From: JBCCGE01 sp039029455
GTDB taxonomy: Bacteria > Pseudomonadota > Gammaproteobacteria > Arenicellales > Poriferihabitantaceae
Direction of reading: 5' to 3'
NCBI GenBank assembly: GCA_039029455.1
Contig: JBCCGE010000001.1
Coordinates: 62,001 to 126,000, forward strand
Length of the DNA stretch: 64,000 nucleotides
A program made the position numbers and the translations under genes. Shown here piece by piece: positions 1 through 8,743 of the stretch; position 1 is the first letter of the stretch; every line of letters begins with the position of its first letter. The notes under the pieces are model-generated. The model ran no database searches and had not been told where the DNA came from. It saw nothing but the letters and a program-made list of their open reading frames with translations.

Positions 1-2
1 AA

Positions 3-320
3 CTTAAGTCGATGGGCATTAACTATGTCGCACCACCAATCTGGGTGTTGTTGTCTCTGGAGGACAATCGCATCGTGCCTTCAGTGTATGCGAGAAGGGC
101 GACCGCAGCTGGTCTGAAAATTATTACATGGACGGTAGAGCGATCCGCTTCTATATCTTCAGGTGGCGGATGGTATTACCAGTCCGTTAGTGAGCGTCTT
201 CATCGAGACGGTGATGTTTTCGAGGTGATGCATGCGCTGCACAGGGAGGTCGGAGTGGTCGGCATATTTTCAGACTGGCCGGCAACCACTACTTTCTACG
301 CGAATTGTTTTGATTTGTAG
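3..320 (+). CDS. Glycerophosphodiester phosphodiesterase, C-terminal part (5' end outside window)
   Basis: The frame is open from the first bases of the window and stops at 318-320, so only about the last 105 residues are present. The visible part resembles the last strands of the GDPD TIM barrel: an AAGLKIITWTVE segment, then a GDVFEVMHAL helix and the terminal VVGIFSDWPATT segment, which in this family closes the barrel (the F/SDxP motif). The catalytic His and Glu residues lie in the missing N-terminal part and cannot be checked. The enzyme class hydrolyses glycerophosphodiesters to glycerol-3-phosphate and an alcohol. The internal ATG at 12 is not a start, because the same frame continues upstream of it. 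Confidence 0.72.
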   Translation, partial: LKSMGINYVAPPIWVLLSLEDNRIVPSVYARRATAAGLKIITWTVERSASISSGGGWYYQSVSERLHRDGDVFEVMHALHREVGVVGIFSDWPATTTFYANCFDL

Positions 321-434
321 GATGTGTTTCTCAGTTCGGTCGTGATCTAGTACGGAAATGCAATCTGCTTTAACGCGCCCATCTGATTCGCAAATCATGT
401 AAATTGCTTACGAACTCCAGATGCTCACTCACAG

Positions 435-1283
435 GTGCATGCCGTGCATAAAGATCAGATTCAATACCAGGTTGCGGAAAGAGTTGCGACTATCACCCTA
501 AACCGTCCAGAAAAACTTAACGCCATCACCGACACGATGCCGGGAGATCTGGCAGCGGCTGTCGAGGCAGCCACCGCGGATGATTCCGTACATGCGATCG
601 TGTTAACCGGTGCAGGCAAAGGGTTTTGCAGCGGATATGATCTTTCAATTTTCGCTGAGAACAGTTCCGCGGCAATTCAGGATATGCCGTGGGATGCAAT
701 GATCGACTACCAGTTGATGCGACGATTTACTGATCACTTTATGTCATTGTGGCGATGTCCGAAACCGGTCATTGCCAAAGTGAATGGCGATGCAGTAGCG
801 GGAGGCAGCGATATAGCTTTGTGTTGCGACTTAATTATCATGAGCGAGACCGCCCGAATCGGTTACCCACCGGCTCGCGTATGGGGTTGTCCAACGACAG
901 CAATGTGGATGTATCGAGTCGGTGCCGAGAAAGCCAAGCGGATGTTGTTTACCGGTGATCTGATTTCCGGGAAAGAAGCGGAAAAGATGGGGCTGATCCT
1001 GGAGGCAGTGCCGTCAGAAGAGCTCGACATCACAGTTGCCCGATTGCTGAACAGGGTGACAGGTGTGCCCAGAAACCAACTTGCCATGACGAAGACATTG
1101 GTAAATCAGACTTACGAAAATATGGGATTGAACTCTACCCAGACTTTGGCAACATTGTTTGATGGTTTTGCACGCCACAGTCCGGAAGGCGTCGCATTTA
1201 AGGCTCGAGCCGAAGAGGCGGGATTTAAGCGAGCCATCGCCGAACGCGACTCAGGGGCACCAATTCCCGGCAGTAAAAAATGA
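435..1283 (+). CDS. Enoyl-CoA hydratase/isomerase (crotonase) family protein
   Basis: A full-length 282-residue crotonase-fold protein with a GTG start. The family signature begins at residue 20 (ITLNRPEKLNAI); GFCSGYDL at 63-70 and VNGDAVAGGSD at 116-126 supply the two oxyanion-hole segments that hold acyl-CoA thioesters. At the positions where classical enoyl-CoA hydratases carry their two catalytic glutamates, this protein has YPP (around 144-146) and CPTT (around 152-155). By eye both glutamates are missing, so it may be an isomerase, hydrolase or other crotonase rather than a true hydratase. No other acyl-CoA gene is adjacent, so the substrate is unknown. A second in-frame GTG at 444 is an alternative start. 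Confidence 0.88.
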   Translation: MHAVHKDQIQYQVAERVATITLNRPEKLNAITDTMPGDLAAAVEAATADDSVHAIVLTGAGKGFCSGYDLSIFAENSSAAIQDMPWDAMIDYQLMRRFTDHFMSLWRCPKPVIAKVNGDAVAGGSDIALCCDLIIMSETARIGYPPARVWGCPTTAMWMYRVGAEKAKRMLFTGDLISGKEAEKMGLILEAVPSEELDITVARLLNRVTGVPRNQLAMTKTLVNQTYENMGLNSTQTLATLFDGFARHSPEGVAFKARAEEAGFKRAIAERDSGAPIPGSKK

Positions 1284-1315
1284 TTGCATAGCTTAATCGG
1301 TGCAGCACGAGGTGT

Positions 1316-1576
1316 TTGGCACCAACAAAGACTGAGTCGCAGAAATACAAACTATTCGATGTCAGCCGGGCTGTCCCTCCGAATGACTGGAGGATTACTC
1401 AATGCACGATTTTCACTGAGCACCTTCTGCTTTGTGATGCGGAGCGCAACTATCCCCTGAGCAAATGGACGACCTGGGTTCTTGAAGTTAAACAGTCGAA
1501 AGTCAGTCTTTACGATTCGAACATAGGGTTGTCGGATCGATGGGAACGTCGAATCCTCAACGGACGTGATCTGTGA
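1316..1576 (+). CDS. Possible small hypothetical protein (weak)
   Basis: An 86-codon frame with only a TTG start and no obvious ribosome binding site. The translation contains a plausible stretch (KWTTWVLEVKQSKVSLYD) but matches no family I recognise. It lies in an otherwise gene-free gap between the crotonase and the zinc operon. It could be a real small protein, a fragment of a decayed gene, or chance. There is no better start upstream before the in-frame stop at 1289-1291. Confidence 0.22.
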   Translation: MAPTKTESQKYKLFDVSRAVPPNDWRITQCTIFTEHLLLCDAERNYPLSKWTTWVLEVKQSKVSLYDSNIGLSDRWERRILNGRDL

Positions 1577-1599
1577 GCTAAACAAGATGTAACCTGATT

Positions 1600-1707
1600 G
1601 TCACATCAGTGTGACCGATGTATGTAAATATCGGGTCTGCTAGACACAAACTAAAATGAAGTCATCGTGTGTTGCGCCGCTGTCTAAAGCTGGTAAATCG
1701 ATTTGCC
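1600..1707. promoter_or_regulatory. Two short dyads upstream of the zinc operon
   Basis: Two palindromes lie in the 253-base gap before the DUF2796 gene: GTCACATCAGTGTGAC at 1600-1615 (6-bp arms, 4-bp centre) and GGTAAATCGATTTGCC at 1692-1707 (one mismatched pair). Either could be a regulator site. Neither matches the AT-rich Zur box I would expect for zinc control in gammaproteobacteria (GTTATAATATAAC-like), and I could not pick out a convincing -35/-10 pair. Confidence 0.3.
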
Positions 1708-1829
1708 GGCGCACAATGCTGAGACTGGACAAATATGATACTTTGGCTGATTCCGTGTGTGAAGGACAGGTATTCTTGTAGCGTTTGCACATCGGGCATC
1801 GATTTATAACTCACTAAAGCTGCAATCAA

Positions 1830-2684
1830 ATGTCAACTACTACTCTTACTCGTAAATTCTTATCGGCTGCTGTGGTTTCTGTATTGAGTACAACCACCGC
1901 TCTTGCACAAACAGAGCGTGAGCTGGGCGCCCATGAACACGGCACCGCTCGTTTGAACCTTGTCATTGAAGGCTCGACACTCGGAATTCTGTTCGAAACA
2001 CCGTCGATTAACATGGTTGGTTTTGAGCACGCGCCCAGAAACGCGGCTCAGGAAACCGCGATTGAAATGGCCAAATCCGACTTGCTTGATCCTGCAACTT
2101 ACTTTGGTTCATCGTTTGATCTGTCCTGCACTGTGAGTGACGCCACCTCTGAATGGCACGGGGAAGACGGTGAGCACGACCACGGTGATGATCATGGCGA
2201 TCACAAGGACGAGCACGACCACGGTGATGATCACGACGATCACAAGGACGAGCATGACCACGGTGATGATCACGGCGATCACAAGGACGAGCACGACAAC
2301 GGTGATGATCATGGCGATCACAAGGACGAGCATGACCACGGTGATGATCACGACGATCACAAGGATGAGCATGACCACGGTGATGATCACGACGATCACA
2401 AGGATGAGCATGACCACGGTGATGATCACGACGATCACAAGGACGAGCATGACCACGGTGATGATCACGACGATCACTCAAGCGAGAGTGACGACGATGC
2501 CCACTCTGAGTTTTCCGCCGAACTGACCCTGAGCTGCGCAAATCTGGATGACCTCAGCGTGATTGAAATTGCACTGTTCGAAAAGTTCGCCGGGCTCGAA
2601 AAAATTCAGTTTCAGGCGGCACTACCGTCCGGTCAGACCGGAGGTGAGTTGACTGCGGAAAACAATCGCATCGAACTGAAGTAG
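1830..2684 (+). CDS. DUF2796 (ZrgA-type) periplasmic zinc-binding protein, His/Asp-rich
   Basis: A 284-residue exported protein: signal peptide at about 1-26 ending ALA, then the conserved opening of the family (ELGAHEHGTARLNLVIEG, residues 31-48). It ends in a conserved C-terminal domain of about 60 residues. Between them lies a long linker of eight 13-residue repeats, EHDHGDDHxDHKD (residues 115-218), rich in His and Asp and well suited to bind zinc or other divalent metals. The Vibrio homologue ZrgA takes part in zinc uptake. The next three genes (ATPase, permease, DUF3299) follow closely in the same direction, which supports one operon for zinc handling at the inner membrane and periplasm. 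The repeat number is unusually high. Confidence 0.88.
   Translation: MSTTTLTRKFLSAAVVSVLSTTTALAQTERELGAHEHGTARLNLVIEGSTLGILFETPSINMVGFEHAPRNAAQETAIEMAKSDLLDPATYFGSSFDLSCTVSDATSEWHGEDGEHDHGDDHGDHKDEHDHGDDHDDHKDEHDHGDDHGDHKDEHDNGDDHGDHKDEHDHGDDHDDHKDEHDHGDDHDDHKDEHDHGDDHDDHKDEHDHGDDHDDHSSESDDDAHSEFSAELTLSCANLDDLSVIEIALFEKFAGLEKIQFQAALPSGQTGGELTAENNRIELK
2172..2483 (+). repeat. 39-bp coding tandem repeat, eight copies
   Basis: Eight head-to-tail 39-bp units, in frame with the DUF2796 gene, each encoding 13 residues of the form EHDHGDDHxDHKD. Units differ by a few bases (GGC/GAC giving Gly or Asp at one site, one Asn for His in unit 4, and GAC/GAT codon variants). Copies 5-7 are almost identical, which suggests recent expansion by slippage or unequal exchange. 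Because the unit is a multiple of three, copy-number change would alter the metal-binding arm without breaking the frame. This is coding DNA, not a CRISPR array. Confidence 0.95.
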
Positions 2685-2706
2685 ACTCGACAGCGTTTTC
2701 AAATTC

Positions 2707-3408
2707 GTGGCCAGCGTTCTCGAACTTAGCGAGCTCGCGTTTCGCTGGCCATCCGCAGATGTCAGGATTCTGGAGATCGACGAATTCTCTATCCCCAGGA
2801 GCAAGCACACATTTCTAATGGGCGCGTCGGGGAGTGGAAAGTCGACGCTGCTCAATTTAGTCAGCGGGGTACTGACTGCAGAGCATGGCTCGGCAAAAAT
2901 TGACGGTGCCGATATCCAGGGGTTGTCATCGAAGATGCGGGATCGGCTCAGGGCCGAAAAAATCGGCTATATCTTTCAGCAGTTCAATCTCATCCCCTAT
3001 CTGAGTGCGATTGAAAACGTCTTGCTGTCCTGTCGATTTTCACCGGCGCGGGCTGCAGCGGCCCAACAACGGCATGGCAGCCAGCGAGACAGCGCTTTGT
3101 CACTGCTGACCGGTTTTTTCCCGAATCAGAATCTTGATTTTGATCGTGCGGTTACCGCATTGAGTGTGGGGCAACAGCAGCGCGTTGCGGCAGCTCGTGC
3201 TCTCATCGGCGCACCCTCTCTGGTCATTGCGGACGAACCCACATCGGCGCTGGACCATGACACCAAGGCCCGATTTATGGAGCTTCTGGTGCAGGAGTCC
3301 GATCGCCAGAATTCGACCCTGCTTTTTGTAAGTCACGATCCTACGCTGACGAATCATTTTCATCGCATGATCAGAATTGAGGACATTAACTCGGCGGTAA
3401 TCGGATGA
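2707..3408 (+). CDS. ABC transporter ATP-binding protein, LolD/MacB-like, of the zinc operon
   Basis: A 233-residue ABC ATPase with a GTG start 22 bases after the DUF2796 gene. Walker A is GASGSGKST at 39-47, the Q-loop is near residue 91, the signature is LSVGQQQR at 152-159, Walker B is LVIADE at 172-177 and the switch His is at 210. The signature lacks the usual second Gly (SGGQ becomes SVGQ). It overlaps the permease gene by 4 bases (ATGA), so the two are almost certainly translated together and form one transporter. The LolD/FtsE-like subfamily usually pairs with FtsX-type permeases, as here. Confidence 0.92.
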   Translation: MASVLELSELAFRWPSADVRILEIDEFSIPRSKHTFLMGASGSGKSTLLNLVSGVLTAEHGSAKIDGADIQGLSSKMRDRLRAEKIGYIFQQFNLIPYLSAIENVLLSCRFSPARAAAAQQRHGSQRDSALSLLTGFFPNQNLDFDRAVTALSVGQQQRVAAARALIGAPSLVIADEPTSALDHDTKARFMELLVQESDRQNSTLLFVSHDPTLTNHFHRMIRIEDINSAVIG

Positions 3409-4664
3409 ATCTGTTTCATCTGGGATTGAAAAGTCTTTGGAGTCGTCGTTACACAGCAATACTGGTGCTGTTGACTGTGGCCATCAGTACGGCACTTCTG
3501 ATCGGCGTGGAGCGTATTCGTCACAGTACCAAGTCGAGCTTTACCAACACAGTGTCCGGGGTCGATCTGATCGTGGGTGCGCGCAGTGGATCCATTTCAC
3601 TGCTGCTTTACTCGGTTTTTCGTCTGGGGAATCCGACCAACAACATCACCTGGGAGAGCTACAGGGACTTTGCCGAAAAGCAGGGCGTCGCCTGGACAAT
3701 TCCGCTTTCTCTCGGAGACTCTCATCGCGGGTTTCGGGTGCTTGGCACCAGTAGGGATTACTTTGAATATTACAAAATTGGTCGCGGACGGTCGCTGGTT
3801 TTCGATGCCGGCAACGAATTTGATCAGTTGCTGGACGTGGTGCTGGGTGCTGAGGTCGCAGAGCAGCTCAACTATAAAATCGGCGATGAGATAATTATCG
3901 CGCACGGACTCGGCACCACCAGTTTTTCGAATCATGACGACAATCCGTTTACCGTAAGTGGCATATTGGCCCGCACCGGAACACCGGTTGATCGCACTCT
4001 GCATGTGAGTCTGGAGGCAATTGAAGCCATCCATGTCGGTTGGGAGGGAGGCGTTAAGATTCCGGGAGCGACCCGCTCCGTGTCTCAACTTAGAGACAAG
4101 GACCTCCAGCCAAAGGCAATCACGGCATTTATGCTGGGTCTTGAGAGTCGGGTGGGTGTATTCAAGTTACAGCGCGCGGTAAACGAGTACCGCGAAGAGC
4201 CATTGCTCGCGGTCCTCCCCGGAGCAGCATTACAGGAACTTTGGGGTTTTATGAGAGTCGCAGAGAATGCACTGTGGATCATCTCGCTGTTTGTCGTCTT
4301 TGCCGGTTTCGTCGGTATGATTGCGGTGTCTTTGGCGGGCCTGAACGAGCGGCGCAGAGAGATCGCGGTGCTGAGGGCAGTGGGGGCAAGCTCCACCAAT
4401 GTATCGGCGCTGTTGATCGTTGAATCGGTTATTCTTACTGCGATTGGTATTGTTCTCGGTATGACCGTGCTCCACGCGTTGGTCTGGATATTGCAGGGGA
4501 TTATAGAAACACGGTTTGGAATCGGCATTTCGAACGCGCTGCCGACGGCGACCGAGTGGAAACTGATTGGCGGCCTGTTACTGGCCGGCACTGCTGCAGG
4601 CACGGTTCCTGCGGTTGTTGCGTACAAGAATACCCTGATGGATGGTCTGACTGCGCGCGTATAG
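3405..4664 (+). CDS. FtsX-like ABC transporter permease of the zinc operon
   Basis: A 419-residue membrane protein with the FtsX/MacB layout: one N-terminal transmembrane segment (about 17-35), a large periplasmic domain (about 45-275), then three C-terminal segments. The last part carries the family's cytoplasmic loop (LNERRREIAVLRAVGA, near residue 310). Its start overlaps the stop of the ATPase gene (ATGA at 3405-3408). MacB-like systems usually act as mechanotransmitters or lipoprotein movers rather than as channels for ions, so a direct zinc-pumping role is uncertain. The link to zinc rests on the operon partner DUF2796. Confidence 0.9.
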   Translation: MNLFHLGLKSLWSRRYTAILVLLTVAISTALLIGVERIRHSTKSSFTNTVSGVDLIVGARSGSISLLLYSVFRLGNPTNNITWESYRDFAEKQGVAWTIPLSLGDSHRGFRVLGTSRDYFEYYKIGRGRSLVFDAGNEFDQLLDVVLGAEVAEQLNYKIGDEIIIAHGLGTTSFSNHDDNPFTVSGILARTGTPVDRTLHVSLEAIEAIHVGWEGGVKIPGATRSVSQLRDKDLQPKAITAFMLGLESRVGVFKLQRAVNEYREEPLLAVLPGAALQELWGFMRVAENALWIISLFVVFAGFVGMIAVSLAGLNERRREIAVLRAVGASSTNVSALLIVESVILTAIGIVLGMTVLHALVWILQGIIETRFGIGISNALPTATEWKLIGGLLLAGTAAGTVPAVVAYKNTLMDGLTARV

Positions 4665-4688
4665 CTGCAAAACCTGAGTGTATTGGAA

Positions 4689-5240
4689 ATGAAAAGAATC
4701 CTTTCGTTAGTTGTTGTTTCACTGCTGACATTTGCGGCGTCGGCTGGCGCCCAGGATGCCGAAGTTATTGGTTGGTACGATCTGGTGCCTCCCGACTGGA
4801 ATCCAAACAGTGTGTTTGATGAGTATTCCGACGATGATCTTGCCAGTATGTCGGACGATCTCTACTTTGAACTGCAGCGAAAGGCGGAGGCGATTCTCGA
4901 TGCAGCGCCAACCGTTCCCGAACTGGATGGCCGCAACGTCAAAGTTCCCGGCTTTCTGCTTCCGCTGGAATTCGACGAAACCAAGATCAAGGAGTTTCTT
5001 CTGGTGCCGTATTTTGGCGCCTGTGTGCATACCCCGCCGCCGCCCGCAAATCAAATTATTCACGGCGTATTGGACACACAATTTACGATGAGCAGTTTAT
5101 GGGAGCCTGTATGGATTTCCGGAAAAATCAGTACCACTCGCTCACAGCAAACTCTTGGTGAAGCCGGGGTTCAGCTCACTCTTGATATTGAAACTGGTTA
5201 CACTATGGAGGTCGATTTGGTGGAGCCCTATCAGGAGTAA
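4689..5240 (+). CDS. DUF3299 exported protein of the zinc operon
   Basis: I start this gene at the ATG at 4689 because it opens directly onto a signal peptide (about 21 residues ending AGA). The in-frame TTG at 4683 would add only two residues. The mature protein is about 160 residues with the conserved DUF3299 core: a VPGFLLPLEF segment, a FLLVPYFGACVHTPPPPAN segment with a single Cys followed by His, and a final strand-rich region. The family often sits next to DUF2796 and MacB-like genes. Its biochemical function is not established; the Cys-x-His-Thr-Pro-Pro-Pro segment may bind metal or form a disulfide, which is inference. Confidence 0.87.
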   Translation: MKRILSLVVVSLLTFAASAGAQDAEVIGWYDLVPPDWNPNSVFDEYSDDDLASMSDDLYFELQRKAEAILDAAPTVPELDGRNVKVPGFLLPLEFDETKIKEFLLVPYFGACVHTPPPPANQIIHGVLDTQFTMSSLWEPVWISGKISTTRSQQTLGEAGVQLTLDIETGYTMEVDLVEPYQE

Positions 5241-5348
5241 CCCACAAAGCGGCCGCAATGGCTTTCGCACAGACTCGGTTAGTTTAGTCATCGGTCAAAA
5301 AAATCTGGTACCGTTCCAATCTGTTTTTAACCCACTGGGAGGTTCGCG

Positions 5349-6059
5349 GTGACATCTGTATGTGTAATCGTAGGTGCCGGTGAGGGGCTCGGCAAAGCGC
5401 TGGCCGAAAAATTCTCCGCTGAAGGTATGCAGATTGCCTTGATTTCCCGATCAAAACCCGACTATTTGACGGAGCTAGGGCAAATCGGATCCGTTGAGCA
5501 CTACAAGGCGGACGCACTGAATCCTGAAGATATGGAATCAACACTGGGACGGGTGCAAAATGACTTCGGCGGTGTCGACACGCTGGTGTACAACGTCAGG
5601 GGTAATTTCGAATCCTGCGAACCGCTGCAAATGTCGTATGAGGCGCTCGATGAGAACTTTCGGCTTGAGGTCATTGGGGCGTTTGCGTCCGCCAAGTCGG
5701 TACTGCCGGCCATGATTCGACGTGGGTCCGGGAACATTTTCTTCTCAAGTGCGACCGCCGCATTCCGTGGATCAGCCCGATATCCGGTTTACGCCATCGG
5801 TAAGTTTGGTCTCAGAGGGCTGAGTCAAAGTCTTGCAAAAGCGTACGGCAAGAATGGCGTTCATATTGTTCATTTCCGTCTGGATTGTGATCTGGATGTT
5901 CCGGTGATGCAGGCCTTGTATGCTGATCGCTATGACCCGGACAAACTCGCTCAACCCAAAGATGTCGCGGAGATATACTGGTTAACCCGTTTGCAATCCC
6001 GCGGAGCCTGGAGCAATGAGGTTGAAATCCGTCCCGCCACTGAAAACTGGACGTATTAG
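5349..6059 (+). CDS. Short-chain dehydrogenase/reductase family oxidoreductase
   Basis: A 236-residue SDR with a GTG start. The cofactor loop is GAGEGLG at 9-15 (TGxxxGxG type), the catalytic Ser is at about 133-134 (FFSSATA), and the YxxxK pair is Tyr148/Lys152. The NNAG motif is replaced by YNVRGN near 81-86, as in divergent SDRs. The length suits a classical single-domain SDR. The following glutathione transferase gene is 25 bases downstream on the same strand, so the two may be co-transcribed. Substrate unknown. Confidence 0.87.
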   Translation: MTSVCVIVGAGEGLGKALAEKFSAEGMQIALISRSKPDYLTELGQIGSVEHYKADALNPEDMESTLGRVQNDFGGVDTLVYNVRGNFESCEPLQMSYEALDENFRLEVIGAFASAKSVLPAMIRRGSGNIFFSSATAAFRGSARYPVYAIGKFGLRGLSQSLAKAYGKNGVHIVHFRLDCDLDVPVMQALYADRYDPDKLAQPKDVAEIYWLTRLQSRGAWSNEVEIRPATENWTY

Positions 6060-6084
6060 CGTGCGTTTACATATTTGCTGAAAA

Positions 6085-6720
6085 ATGGGCTATAAACTTT
6101 ACTACGACACAATGAGCGCTGCCGAAGGCGTGCGCGTGATTTTGGAAGAACTCGATGTTCCGTATGAACTGGTGGCGGCAACCAAGGATCGAAGTCAGCC
6201 GCGTTCACCAGAGCAACTCGCGATAAACCCGAACGGTTGGCTGCCTGTATTGTCCTGGGATGGTGGTGCGATGTATGAGGCAGCAGCTATGGCCATTTAT
6301 CTGTGTGACAAGCACCCCGAGGCCGGACTGGCACCTGCACTCGACGCACCCACCCGCGAGACGTATCTGCAGACCCTTGTCTATTTTTCAAATTCAATTC
6401 AAAACGCGTTTCAGTTGAATTATTACCCGGACCGTTTCGCCGACACACCGGAGGATGAGGACAGCGCAAAGCGCAGAGGTATTCGACGGTTGCGCGAGAC
6501 CTGGGGTGTGATCGATGCCCAGATTGGCCGCAATCACTGGATTCTGGGCGATACATTCAGTGCTGCGGACATCTACTTGTTTATGCTGACGACATGGCTG
6601 TCCCCATCAAGAGGGCAACCCGAAGTCAGCGAGTTTCCTAACGTGCATCGGGTTGCAGGTCAGGCGACAGGTCGCCCAAGCGTACAGCGGGTATATAAGG
6701 AGTTATTGGCTAAATCGTAG
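6085..6720 (+). CDS. Glutathione S-transferase family protein
   Basis: A 211-residue protein with the two-domain GST layout: a thioredoxin-like N-terminal domain (about 1-80) with a glutathione-binding NPNGWLPVL segment (cis-Pro region, about 49-57) and an EAAAMAIYLCD segment (about 69-79). The all-helical C-terminal domain contains the WILGDTFSAADIYLFML N-capping motif. The N-terminal catalytic position holds Ser/Tyr candidates (YYDTMSAAEG), typical of bacterial beta/theta-like enzymes. It probably conjugates glutathione to electrophiles or works with the upstream SDR; the substrate cannot be read from sequence. Confidence 0.9.
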   Translation: MGYKLYYDTMSAAEGVRVILEELDVPYELVAATKDRSQPRSPEQLAINPNGWLPVLSWDGGAMYEAAAMAIYLCDKHPEAGLAPALDAPTRETYLQTLVYFSNSIQNAFQLNYYPDRFADTPEDEDSAKRRGIRRLRETWGVIDAQIGRNHWILGDTFSAADIYLFMLTTWLSPSRGQPEVSEFPNVHRVAGQATGRPSVQRVYKELLAKS

Positions 6721-7050
6721 TTAAGAAATTCGCCGGCTAACGCTCCAAATGCTGCTGATAGCCTCAAGACTGGCCGAATCCGGAGTTCAACATTGCTATT
6801 ATTTGGTTAAATACGTAATAATGCAGATTCATCGTTGCAGTGTATTTCCAGACTTTACTCGGTAAAGGTACAGAAACCGACTGTTTCCGCTATCGGTTAG
6901 AACACATTATTACAAAACGAATTTACACAAGACGGATTGATTGACATTCACCGCATTGAATTGAATTGAATCCCGTCGAAGGCAACAAAAATAGTGTCGA
7001 ACGCTTGGTCGGCACGAATTGATTTATTGACCATTTGCGATTAATAAAAA
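6721..7050. other. Gene-free stretch, likely promoter of the fused ABC ATPase
   Basis: This 330-base stretch has no credible coding frame. It holds a TTGACA hexamer at 6941-6946 with no good -10 at 17-18 bases, and a small inverted repeat (AACCGA at 6875-6880 and TCGGTT at 6893-6898). It is AT-richer than the flanking genes. I see no terminator with a clear T run. Confidence 0.3.
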
Positions 7051-8739
7051 ATGGAAAGAGAAAAACTTTGCGAAGTAAAAGACCTTCGAATCAGCGCCAC
7101 CAGTGATGAAGGAAATATTATCCCCATTGTCAAAGGCGTATCTTTTGACATCCACAAAGGAGAAGTCGTTGCTCTGATTGGAGAGTCGGGGTCCGGGAAA
7201 ACCACAATTTCCCTGGCGTCACTGGCGTATACCAAACCCGGACTTCACTTTGCAGGTGGGGAATTCTGGATCGGTGACGAAGATATGCTGGCCATCGATC
7301 CTTTGAGACAGCGCGCTATTCGCGGATCAAAAGTGGCTTATCTTGCCCAAAGCGCAGCAGCAACATTCAATCCTGCAATCACAATCGGTGAGCAGGTCAC
7401 TGAGTCTGCTGTTCTTCACGGCGTGTTGTCGCAGGAAGACGCCACCAAGCGAGCTGAAGAACTCTATCACGCGCTCGAACTGCCTGATGCAGATCGCATT
7501 GGGTACCGCTATCCCCATCAGGTCTCGGGTGGACAGCTGCAGCGACTGATGGCGGCCATGGCGCTCTGCGGCAAGCCCGATCTTATGGTGCTTGACGAGC
7601 CAACTACAGCGCTTGACGTCACCACCCAGATCGAGGTTTTGAAAGCGTTTAAAAAGGTCATTCACGAAGAAAAGTCAGCGGCTATCTACGTAACTCACGA
7701 TCTTGCCGTAGTCGCTCAAATTGCCGATCACATTGTGGTTCTCTATGGTGGTGAGGTGATGGAGCAGGGCTCTGCCGACCAGATTATCAATAATCCGCAA
7801 CACGCTTACACCAAGCGTTTGATGGCGGCCGTTCGACCCAAACCTGAGGCCGGTATGGGTGACGGTGATGCATCATCACATAAAACGGAAACACCGGCGC
7901 TTGAGGTTGTTAACATTGATGCGGGTTATGGACGAAAACCCGATGGGTCGCCAGCGATCAAGATTCTGAAAAACATCAACATGAAAGTAGAGCGTGGTCA
8001 TGTTGTCGGTGTCATAGGCGAATCCGGTTGTGGCAAGTCAACACTCGCCAGGGTTATGGCGGGCATTCTTCCCGCTTCGGAAGGTGAAGTTAAGCTCGAC
8101 GGAAATCTGCTGAAGAGTGATCTTCATAATCGTCGGCTTCAGGAGCTGCAAAAAATCCAGTTTGTATTCCAGATGGCAGATACGGCTCTGAACCCGAAGC
8201 ATGTTATCGGCGAAATTATCGGCCGTCCGCTGGAGTTTTATCTTGGATTGTCCGGAAAGCAAAAGCAGGCCAGAATCAACGAAATTCTGGACATGGTGGA
8301 ATTACCCCATCACTTCGCATCGCGATATCCCTATGAACTATCAGGCGGGCAAAAACAGCGTGTAGGCCTGGCACGGGCGCTGGCGGCGGAACCGGAAGTT
8401 ATTCTCTGTGATGAAGTAACGTCGGCCCTTGACACGATTGTCGGTGCGAACATTATCGAACTGCTGAAGAAGCTGCGTGATCAGCTCGGGGTGTCCTATG
8501 TCTTCATCAGTCACGATCTGTCGACTGTAGCGTCCTTTGCCGATGAAATTGCAGTGCTGTACAACGGTGAGGTTGTTGATTTCGGACAAACTGACGATGT
8601 GTTGACGCCTCCATTTCACCCGTACACCGAGTTGCTGATCGCGTCGGTTCCGGAAATGAAATTGGGTTGGCTGGACGAGAATGCCGCCGCTCAGCAGGAA
8701 CTCGCACAGAATTTTAAGGCCGGCGACTACTCCGCATAG
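7051..8739 (+). CDS. Fused dipeptide/oligopeptide-type ABC transporter ATP-binding protein (DppD-DppF type)
   Basis: A 562-residue protein with two complete ABC ATPase halves in tandem. The first has Walker A GESGSGKTT at 44-52, then signature VSGGQLQRL, Walker B LMVLDEPTTALD, and an H-loop YVTHDLAVV. The second has Walker A GESGCGKST starting near 323, signature LSGGQKQRV and Walker B VILCDEVTSALD. A short oligopeptide-transporter C-terminal region follows the first half (HAYTKRLMAAV). This is the pattern of fused DppD/DppF, GsiA or YejF proteins that energise importers of peptides and similar solutes. No permease or periplasmic binding protein lies nearby, so its membrane partners must be encoded elsewhere. 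Confidence 0.92.
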   Translation: MEREKLCEVKDLRISATSDEGNIIPIVKGVSFDIHKGEVVALIGESGSGKTTISLASLAYTKPGLHFAGGEFWIGDEDMLAIDPLRQRAIRGSKVAYLAQSAAATFNPAITIGEQVTESAVLHGVLSQEDATKRAEELYHALELPDADRIGYRYPHQVSGGQLQRLMAAMALCGKPDLMVLDEPTTALDVTTQIEVLKAFKKVIHEEKSAAIYVTHDLAVVAQIADHIVVLYGGEVMEQGSADQIINNPQHAYTKRLMAAVRPKPEAGMGDGDASSHKTETPALEVVNIDAGYGRKPDGSPAIKILKNINMKVERGHVVGVIGESGCGKSTLARVMAGILPASEGEVKLDGNLLKSDLHNRRLQELQKIQFVFQMADTALNPKHVIGEIIGRPLEFYLGLSGKQKQARINEILDMVELPHHFASRYPYELSGGQKQRVGLARALAAEPEVILCDEVTSALDTIVGANIIELLKKLRDQLGVSYVFISHDLSTVASFADEIAVLYNGEVVDFGQTDDVLTPPFHPYTELLIASVPEMKLGWLDENAAAQQELAQNFKAGDYSA

Positions 8740-8743
8740 CTGG

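Noticed and set aside
1352..1585. 77-codon minus-strand frame in the crotonase-zinc gap
   Set aside because: No ribosome site, no recognisable motif and complete overlap with the already weak plus-strand frame.
1741..1829. Zur box upstream of the zinc operon
   Set aside because: I looked for an AT-rich GTTATAATATAAC-like palindrome and did not find one; the two dyads present do not match it.
2008..2541. Open frames on both strands across the 39-bp repeat (such as 2109-2477 and 2008-2541 on the minus strand)
   Set aside because: Tandem repeats of a 39-bp unit keep several frames open. The plus-strand frame has a signal peptide and recognised family ends, so the others are shadows. The repeat is coding and has no spacer structure, so it is not CRISPR.
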